In this document: positions 58,121-64,000 of the stretch, one piece after another
Layout: every line of letters starts with the position of its first letter
Position numbering within the stretch: the first letter of the stretch is position 1
Source: Demequina aestuarii
GTDB lineage: Bacteria > Actinomycetota > Actinomycetes > Actinomycetales > Demequinaceae
Direction of reading: 5' to 3'
Assembly (NCBI RefSeq): GCF_000975095.1
Contig: NZ_BBRD01000001.1
Coordinates: 1,011,467-1,075,466 of the forward strand
DNA: 64,000 bases
Program-made: the position numbers and the translations under genes
The notes under the pieces: generated by a model
The model's database searches: none
Told to the model about the DNA's origin: nothing
Seen by the model: only the letters and a program-made list of their open reading frames with translations

Positions 58121-61117
58121 GTGAGCACCCGCGAGATCTCGTTCGCCACGCGTCTGCGTCGCGCGGGCGTCGCCGATGCGACGCGCGCCGAGCGGATGAT
58201 CGACCAGATCCGCGAGATCGCCGGCGTCGACATCGACGACCCGGCGTTGGCGGTCTCGTACCTCGCCGATCCCGACACCGGACTGCTCCAGCTGCTTCGG
58301 CTCGCGGAGTCGGCCAGGGACGCGGGCCTCGTCGACGAGCTCGCGTCGCTGGCCGAGAGCCGCGCCGGGGGATACCTCGCGGTTCTCCTTGGCGGTTCGG
58401 TCGCCCTGGGTGACTTCCTGGTGCGCCACCCGGAGTTCATCCGCGACTTCTCGCAGTGGCCGCAGGACCAGTCGTTCGCTGAGGTGGACGCACGACGAGT
58501 GATGCTCGAGTCCGTCGGCGCCGACCCTGATGAGGCCGTTCCCGTCGCGACCATCGGGGGTGGCGATGGCGTGGCGGCGATGCGAGTCGCGTATCGCCGG
58601 CTGCTGCTGCGCATCGCGGCCGAGGACCTGTACGCCAAGTCCCCGCCGTCCCTCTTCCCCGAGGTGGGCGCGGCTCTCGCGGACCTCGCGGGCGCCGCTC
58701 TGGAGGCCGGACTGGCGATCGCTCGCGCAGGCGAGCCCGATCATGCAGCCACGCGACTGACGATCATCGGCATGGGCAAGTGCGGCGGCCGCGAACTCAA
58801 CTACATCTCGGACGTCGACGTCATCTACGTGGCGGAGCCGGCCGAGGGCATCGACGAGCAGCGATCGTTGAAGGTCGCCACCAAGCTGGCGACGGTGGCA
58901 TCCCGAGCCTGCGACAGGGCTGGCGCCGAGCCAGCGCTGTGGGAGGTCGACGCGAACCTGCGGCCCGAGGGCAAGGACGGTGCGCTGGTGCGGGGGGTGG
59001 CCGGGCACCGGGCCTACTACGAGCGCTGGGCGAGCACGTGGGAGTTCCAGGCGCTGCTGAAGGCGCGGCCCATCGCCGGCGACGCCGAGGTGGGCCAGTT
59101 GTACCTGGACGCGGTGACTCCCATGGTGTGGAAGGCCGTCGAGCGTGAGGGATTCGTCCAGAGCGCCCAGGCGATGCGCCGTCGGGTCGAGGACCACGTG
59201 CCGGCCCAGGAGGCCGACCGTCAGCTCAAGCTCGGCCCCGGCGGGCTGCGCGACGTCGAGTTCACGATTCAACTGCTGCAGTTGGTGCACGGCCGCCATG
59301 ACACGACCCTGCGGTCCCGCACCACGCTCACAGCGCTGGAGGCGCTGCGCAAGGGCGGCTACGTCGGCAGACCCGATGCGGCCAAGATGGAGCGCTCCTA
59401 CCGGCAGTTGCGCGTGTGGGAGCACCGCATTCAGCTGAGACGCATGCAGCGTACGCACCTCATGCCAGCCGACGAGGACTCTCTGCGCATCCTTGCGCGG
59501 GCGTCCGGCTACGCCACGGTCGAGTACATGGAGGAGGTGTGGCACGACATCCGGCGTGACGTGCGAGCGATGCACCTCGAGATGTTCTACCGCCCCATTC
59601 TGCCGCTGGTCGCCAGCATGTCCGCCGACGAGGCGCGGCTCGACGAAGGTGCCGCGCGCGACCGCCTTGCTGCGGTCGGGTTCGACGATCCTCAGGCGGC
59701 GCTCCGTCACATCACCGCGCTCACCGACGGCGTGTCACGCCGCGCCGCGATCCAGCGTCAGCTCATGCCCGCGATGATCGGTTGGTTCGCTCAAGGCGCG
59801 GATCCCGACGCCGGACTGCTGGCCTTCCGCAAGCTGTCCGAACAACTGACGGACGCGCAGTGGTACCTGAAGCTGTTGCGAGACTCCGGCACCGCTGCAG
59901 AGCGACTGGCACGGCTCCTGTCGACATCACGCTACGTGACGGCCGCGCTGCTGCTGTCCGCGGAGTCCGTCACCTGGTTGGGTGACGATGCCGAACTGAA
60001 GCCGCGCGACCGCGACCGGATGTGGCGCGAGGCCGACGCGATCCTGAAGCGCTCCGACGACCCCGAACAATCGGTGACGGCGATGCGGGGTCTGCGACGC
60101 CGGGAGCTGGCGCGCACGGCTGCAGCCGACGTGCTCGGCCTCGTCGACTCCGTCGAGGCGGCACGCTCCGTCACCGCTGCCGCCGACGTGCTGATCAGCG
60201 GCGCGCTGCGGATCGCACGCAGTGTGGTGGCCAAGGAGGAGGGCGACGGGGCGCTCCGCCTGCCCATGATGGTCGTGGCGATGGGACGCTACGGCGGCAA
60301 CGAGATGGGGTACAAGTCGGACGCGGATGTGCAGTTCGTGTTCGATTCAACTGAGCCGGGTGCGCAGGAGCTCGCGGTGAAGATCGCACGTACGATCCAG
60401 CGGATCCTGACGCAGGTGGGGTCGCAGCCGCCGCTGGAGATCGATGCCGCGTTGCGCCCGGAAGGGCGCAACGGACCGCTCGCACGGTCGCTGACCTCGA
60501 CCGCCGAGTACTACGGCCGCTGGTCCGACCCGTGGGAAGCGCAGGCGCTGCTGCGCGCGCGACCCTGCGCTGGCGACATCGAGCTGATCGACGCGTTCAC
60601 GGCAGTGATCGACAAGGTGCGCTATCCCACCGAGCTCCCCGCATCGGCGCTCAAGCAGATGCGCACGCTCAAGGCGCGTATGGAGGCGGAGCGGCTCCCG
60701 CGGGGCGTGGACCCGAGGCGCCATCTCAAGCTTGGGCCCGGTGGCCTCGCGGATGTCGAATGGACCGTGCAGCTGCTCCAGCTTCAGCACGCACACGCGC
60801 ATCCCGAGCTGCGCACCACGATGACGATCGATGCGCTGCACGCCGCCTCGGAGGCCGGCCTGATCGCGATCGACGATGCCGCCACTCTCGAGGAGGCCTG
60901 GGTGCTTGCGACATCGCTGCGGGGAGCCCTTGCGCTGCGCGGACGGGACCGCAGCGCCGATGTGCTGCCTGGCGACGCGCGTGACCTCAAGGTTCTCGCG
61001 GAGATCATGAACGTGGACGACACCGGGGCGGAGCTTCAGGATCGGTACGGGCGCGCGACTCGGCACGCGCGCGCCGTCACCGAACGAGTGTTCTTCGGAT
61101 GGGACAGTGGGGCATGA
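58121..61117 (+). CDS. glnE: glutamine synthetase adenylyltransferase / adenylyl-removing enzyme
   Basis: This 998-residue bifunctional enzyme adds and removes AMP from a Tyr of glutamine synthetase. The N-terminal deadenylase nucleotidyltransferase has IGMGKCGGRELNYISDVDVIYV; the C-terminal adenylylase has VAMGRYGGNEMGYKSDADVQFVFD. Each is followed by a helical bundle with LKLGPGGLRDVEFTIQLLQL or LKLGPGGLADVEWTVQLLQL. The GTG start lies 10 bp after the glnA stop. A glnA1 elsewhere in the genome is its probable target. Confidence 0.95.
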   Translation: MSTREISFATRLRRAGVADATRAERMIDQIREIAGVDIDDPALAVSYLADPDTGLLQLLRLAESARDAGLVDELASLAESRAGGYLAVLLGGSVALGDFLVRHPEFIRDFSQWPQDQSFAEVDARRVMLESVGADPDEAVPVATIGGGDGVAAMRVAYRRLLLRIAAEDLYAKSPPSLFPEVGAALADLAGAALEAGLAIARAGEPDHAATRLTIIGMGKCGGRELNYISDVDVIYVAEPAEGIDEQRSLKVATKLATVASRACDRAGAEPALWEVDANLRPEGKDGALVRGVAGHRAYYERWASTWEFQALLKARPIAGDAEVGQLYLDAVTPMVWKAVEREGFVQSAQAMRRRVEDHVPAQEADRQLKLGPGGLRDVEFTIQLLQLVHGRHDTTLRSRTTLTALEALRKGGYVGRPDAAKMERSYRQLRVWEHRIQLRRMQRTHLMPADEDSLRILARASGYATVEYMEEVWHDIRRDVRAMHLEMFYRPILPLVASMSADEARLDEGAARDRLAAVGFDDPQAALRHITALTDGVSRRAAIQRQLMPAMIGWFAQGADPDAGLLAFRKLSEQLTDAQWYLKLLRDSGTAAERLARLLSTSRYVTAALLLSAESVTWLGDDAELKPRDRDRMWREADAILKRSDDPEQSVTAMRGLRRRELARTAAADVLGLVDSVEAARSVTAAADVLISGALRIARSVVAKEEGDGALRLPMMVVAMGRYGGNEMGYKSDADVQFVFDSTEPGAQELAVKIARTIQRILTQVGSQPPLEIDAALRPEGRNGPLARSLTSTAEYYGRWSDPWEAQALLRARPCAGDIELIDAFTAVIDKVRYPTELPASALKQMRTLKARMEAERLPRGVDPRRHLKLGPGGLADVEWTVQLLQLQHAHAHPELRTTMTIDALHAASEAGLIAIDDAATLEEAWVLATSLRGALALRGRDRSADVLPGDARDLKVLAEIMNVDDTGAELQDRYGRATRHARAVTERVFFGWDSGA

Positions 61118-61989
61118 GCGCTCTCCGCACGCTGATCTCCGCGATCTGCATCGTCGCCGGTGCACTCCTGATCGCGTGGTGGGCCATCGCCTCCGTGATC
61201 ATCGACCAGATCGAGGACGGCGAGGCGGTGCGCGGCATCACCGAGCGGGCGCTCGAGTCGCCCGCCGTGACGGCGGCCCTGTCGGCGGAGCTGTCCGCGC
61301 GTACTCAGGAGGCGCTGGCGGCGCAGGGGGTCGACGTCGGTGGGATCGGTCTCGATCACGAGCTCGATGCGGCGATCGCCAGGGCCGTCGGCACCGAGGC
61401 ATTCCGCGCCACGGTGCTGGATCAGGTCGAGGAGGCGCACGGCCAGGTCACCGATCAGCTCACGGACTCGCTGCGGACGCCCGCCCCGCTGACCGTCTCG
61501 GTAGACCTCTCCGACGCGGTGAACGCCAGAGTCGACGAACTCGGAGGAGCGGCGGCCGGCGTGGCAGACGTGACCGTGCCGCCCGTCACGATCGAGGCGC
61601 TCGACACGGCGCAGTTCGAGCAGGCGCGCACCGCCTACGAGCGGACCTCCTGGGCGCAGCAGTGGGGGTTGTGGTCGGGGCTTGCGCTGCTGGTGTTCGG
61701 GCTGCTGATGTCGCACCGTCGCCAGTGGTTCCTCGCCAAGGTGCTGACGGTGCTGGGCCTGCTGTGCGTGGCCTTCGGCGGCGTGGTCGCACTGCTGGGT
61801 CCCGACACCATCACGACATTCATGCCCGGAGGCGTGGACGGCTCACTGTCGACGATGTGGCGAGAGGTCCTCACTGACGAGGCGACGCCGATCGTGGTCG
61901 AGCGGTCACTGTGGATCGGCGGAATCGCCCTGGTGGCCGCGCTCGTCGCGACGCTCCTGGGCGCCGCGCTCGGCGGGCGCCGGCGCTAG
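61114..61989 (+). CDS. membrane protein A of a tandem pair, unknown function
   Basis: A 291-residue protein with one N-terminal helix (LRTLISAICIVAGALLIAWWAIASVII), a large soluble domain of about 140 residues (residues 30-170) rich in Val, Ala and Asp, and three C-terminal helices including QWFLAKVLTVLGLLCVAFGGVVALLG. I do not recognise a domain. The ATG overlaps the glnE stop (ATGA), giving coupling. The next gene has the same architecture and common motifs (IEDG near the start; MPGG near the end), so they are diverged duplicates. Confidence 0.72.
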   Translation: MSALRTLISAICIVAGALLIAWWAIASVIIDQIEDGEAVRGITERALESPAVTAALSAELSARTQEALAAQGVDVGGIGLDHELDAAIARAVGTEAFRATVLDQVEEAHGQVTDQLTDSLRTPAPLTVSVDLSDAVNARVDELGGAAAGVADVTVPPVTIEALDTAQFEQARTAYERTSWAQQWGLWSGLALLVFGLLMSHRRQWFLAKVLTVLGLLCVAFGGVVALLGPDTITTFMPGGVDGSLSTMWREVLTDEATPIVVERSLWIGGIALVAALVATLLGAALGGRRR

Positions 61990-62018
61990 CCCCGACCATG
62001 GGCCGCACGGGAGGGGCG

Positions 62019-62981
62019 ATGTCATACGGAAGGTCGATCGTCGCGGTGCTCCTGGTGGTGGTCGGCGCGCTGCTCAGTGCCGTGTGGGCCATCAGCGCGA
62101 CCGCAGTGCGCAGCATCGAGGACGGGACAGCGGGGGATGCCCTCGTCGCGAGCGTGCTCGACTCGCCGCAGTCCGCAGACGTGGTCGCGGACCAGGTCAT
62201 CGACGCCCTCGAAGACGCCCTCGACACTCCTGTGGGCCGCACCGCACTCGCGTGGGGCGAGCAGCAGGTGAGGGACGCCGTGACGACCGTGGTGGCGTCC
62301 GATGCGGTGTCGGAGATCATCCGTGAGCGTGGATCGAGAGCCAAAGACCGACTGCTCCGTGACCTGACCGACCCCGACCGGGAGCCGGGGGCGTTCGTGC
62401 TCCGCGTCAATCTCTCCGAGCGCATCAACGCCATGCTCGCAGAGGTCCCCGTGATCGGTGCGCTCCTGCCGGAGATTCAGCTTCCGGCTCTCTCCGTCGA
62501 GGTGATCTCCGCCGAGGCCTTCGAGGACCTGCGGGGCCTGTTCGCGGTCATGAAGGCGCTCTCGACGTGGGGGCTGTGGTGCGCTGTCGTGAGCCTGGCC
62601 GCAGGGATCGCCGTCTCCCGTCGATGGCTCGTCTTCGGAGCGAGGGCGCTGGCGAGCGTCGGGGCCTTCGCCATCGCACTGTCGCTGCTGCTGGGGGCCA
62701 TGGGACCGAGTGCCCTCGCAGGACTGATGCCCGGTGGTCGTGACGGGGGAGCTGGAGTGCTCGTCGAGGACCTTCTCGCCGGCGTGGCTCTGGGCCCCCT
62801 CACGCACACGCTGATGGTGCTGGGGATAATCGCCGCCGCGGGCGCCGTGATCTGGTGGGGCGCGGTGCGAGGTTTCCGGGTGGGACGAGACGACGGCGGC
62901 GGCGATGGCTCGCCGTCGGCGGGTCAGCCTCGGGACGAACCCGGCGCCGGTCCCGTCGACTTGCGCACCACGAGTTCATAG
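62019..62981 (+). CDS. membrane protein B of a tandem pair, unknown function
   Basis: The 320-residue paralogue of the preceding protein: helix SIVAVLLVVVGALLSAVWAISATAV followed by IEDGTAGDALVASVLDSP, a large soluble domain, then helices WGLWCAVVSLAAGIAVS, VGAFAIALSLLLGAMG and LMVLGIIAAAGAVIWWGAV, and MPGG near 240. A Gly/Asp-rich tail ends it. ATG 62019 follows GGGAGGGGCG. Its last 58 bases overlap the 3' end of the convergent LacI gene. Confidence 0.72.
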   Translation: MSYGRSIVAVLLVVVGALLSAVWAISATAVRSIEDGTAGDALVASVLDSPQSADVVADQVIDALEDALDTPVGRTALAWGEQQVRDAVTTVVASDAVSEIIRERGSRAKDRLLRDLTDPDREPGAFVLRVNLSERINAMLAEVPVIGALLPEIQLPALSVEVISAEAFEDLRGLFAVMKALSTWGLWCAVVSLAAGIAVSRRWLVFGARALASVGAFAIALSLLLGAMGPSALAGLMPGGRDGGAGVLVEDLLAGVALGPLTHTLMVLGIIAAAGAVIWWGAVRGFRVGRDDGGGDGSPSAGQPRDEPGAGPVDLRTTSS

Positions 62982-63973
62982 GGGAGCGCCTCGTTGCCTG
63001 GCTCCGGTCTGTCGCCGTCGAGCTGGTGAAGCAGGATCTCGACCGCGTGCCGTCCCTGCACCTCCGGGAACTGATCCACGGTCGTGAGGCCGAAGAACTC
63101 TGAGAGGTCGTGGCCGTCGATGCCGATGATCGACAGGTCCTCCGGCACCGAGCGCCCCAGGTCCCTGGCCGCGAGCATCGCGCCGATCGCCATCTCATCG
63201 GAGGCCGCGAAGATCGCGGTGGGGTGGACTCGTGGGTCACCGAGCAGCTGGAGAGTCGCGTCGTAGCCTCCGGCGATCGTGAAGTCCGCCGTGCGCAGCA
63301 TCAGCGGATCCGAGGTGATGCCTGAGTGGGCAAGCGCCTCCTCCCACCCCGCGCGCCGATGCGCGGGCAGGTGGAAGTCGATCTCGAAGTCCTGATCGCC
63401 CGCGAGGTGGGCGATCTCGCGGTGTCCGAGCGCGAGGAGGTGGTCGACCGCGAGCCGGGCGACCTCGTGGTCGTCGAGGCTGAGCGTCTGGATGCCTGGC
63501 AGCGGGCCACCGATTCCCACCACGGGCTTCTTGATGGCGGTCAGGCTGTCCAGCTCGGCCCGGGTGAGCTCGAGACTCACCGCGATCAGCGCGTCCACCC
63601 GGCCGCGGCGCAGGAACTCGTCGAAGAGCCGGCGGCGCCGTGGGTTCTCCTCGACGGGACGATCCTGTCCCACGTTCGGATCGAGGTGGTACAGCGTGAG
63701 GTCGTAACCGGCGTCCGCGAGCGACCGCTGAATGCCCTTGAGCACCGCGATGAAGAACCAGCTGTCGATGAACGGCACGACCACGCCGACGTTGCGGGTC
63801 CTGCCCGATGCGAGGCTCGAGGCGTTGGCCGACACGACGTACCCGAGTTCGCGGGCGGCGTCCTCCACCCGCGAACGGGTGGCAGGCGAGACCGACGACT
63901 TCCCGGCGAGCGCACGCGACACGGTCGCGGTCGACACGCCCGCGAGGTCCGCGACCTTCTGGATCTTCGTCAC
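62924..63973 (-). CDS. LacI family transcriptional regulator
   Basis: A 349-residue regulator with the LacI HTH (KVADLAGVSTATVSRALAGKSSVSPATRSRVEDAARELGY) and the hinge ASSLASGRTRNVGVVVP. The periplasmic-binding-protein-like effector domain carries SDEMAIGAMLAARDLG and IIGIDGHDLSEFFGLTTVDQ. Such proteins repress sugar uptake or hydrolase genes. No sugar transporter lies downstream in the window, so its target is probably upstream, beyond the right edge. The 3' end overlaps the convergent membrane protein gene by 58 bp. Confidence 0.92.
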   Translation of the reverse strand: MTKIQKVADLAGVSTATVSRALAGKSSVSPATRSRVEDAARELGYVVSANASSLASGRTRNVGVVVPFIDSWFFIAVLKGIQRSLADAGYDLTLYHLDPNVGQDRPVEENPRRRRLFDEFLRRGRVDALIAVSLELTRAELDSLTAIKKPVVGIGGPLPGIQTLSLDDHEVARLAVDHLLALGHREIAHLAGDQDFEIDFHLPAHRRAGWEEALAHSGITSDPLMLRTADFTIAGGYDATLQLLGDPRVHPTAIFAASDEMAIGAMLAARDLGRSVPEDLSIIGIDGHDLSEFFGLTTVDQFPEVQGRHAVEILLHQLDGDRPEPGNEALPYELVVRKSTGPAPGSSRG

Positions 63974-64000
63974 TGGCCCTCCTTGGCCCTGCGATGCCGC

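Noticed and set aside
1-64000. Prophage, transposase, CRISPR-Cas, restriction-modification or biosynthetic gene cluster
   Set aside because: No gene with such motifs, no repeat-spacer array and no inverted terminal repeats were seen.

Overview
The window is a piece of a GC-rich actinobacterial chromosome. The support is heavy use of GTG starts, strong C/G preference at third codon positions, and a set of actinobacterial marker genes: a FasR-type PucR regulator beside fabD-fabH-acpP-fabF, homodimeric aceE next to a DUF3052 gene and an AhpE peroxiredoxin, glnA2-like glnA followed by glnE, polyphosphate glucokinase, a DUF3145 gene, an LCP protein and a class A RNase P RNA. The order looks most like Micrococcales (Cellulomonas/Demequina-like). 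That placement is inferred from gene content, not from a search.

Layout. 1-5.3 kb: the end of a YibE/F membrane protein, dusB, a RibD-like reductase, dgt and a small uncharacterised membrane operon. 5.4-11.6 kb: dnaG, an orphan phosphonate/phosphite-type ABC transporter (phnD-phnC-phnE-phnE) and a VOC protein. 11.6-15 kb: tRNA-Asn and tRNA-Met, then a patch with dinB, an orphan membrane protein and a frameshifted membrane gene. 15-19 kb: DUF1905, a membrane protein, and a three-gene SPFH / zinc-ribbon / membrane module that resembles the Bacillus ydjG-H-I envelope stress genes. 19-24.3 kb: a glycerol regulon (SorC-type regulator divergent from glpD-glpF-glpK). 24.4-28.7 kb: an unknown cysteine-motif protein, CsbD, the NAD(P)HX repair enzymes flanking peptide deformylase, DUF3145 and an NTF2-like protein. 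28.8-39.3 kb: type II fatty acid synthase genes with their activator, aceE, DUF3052 and a peroxiredoxin, an arrangement also known around aceE-fabD in mycobacteria and streptomycetes. 39.4-46.7 kb: a lone M16-type peptidase, tRNA-Val, a K+ channel, Nif3 - coiled-coil zinc ribbon - histidine phosphatase, a formate/nitrite channel, YaaA and a glycine-rich PadR regulator. 46.8-52.2 kb: rnpB, LCP, MpaB-like oxygenase, O-antigen-ligase-like protein and an exported HNH nuclease lipoprotein. 52.3-63 kb: ppgK-map-SPOR-like, panB, nadE, glnA-glnE and two tandem related membrane proteins. 63-64 kb: a LacI regulator.

Most of the window is housekeeping. Carbon and nitrogen functions cluster: glycerol uptake feeds glycolysis, aceE makes acetyl-CoA, the FAS-II operon consumes it, and glnA/glnE/nadE/panB serve nitrogen and cofactor metabolism. 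Three sequence-level patterns cut across the genes. At least thirteen genes have a TAnnnT (or near) box exactly 6-7 nt before the start codon, which fits leaderless transcripts. The octamer GCCGATGC/GCATCGGC occurs about once per kb, roughly ten times more than base composition predicts. Several convergent gene pairs end in long perfect hairpins without a U-tract. The most system-like accessory element is the SPFH / zinc-ribbon module at 16.0-19.0 kb. I saw no CRISPR array, transposase, prophage or classical defence island.
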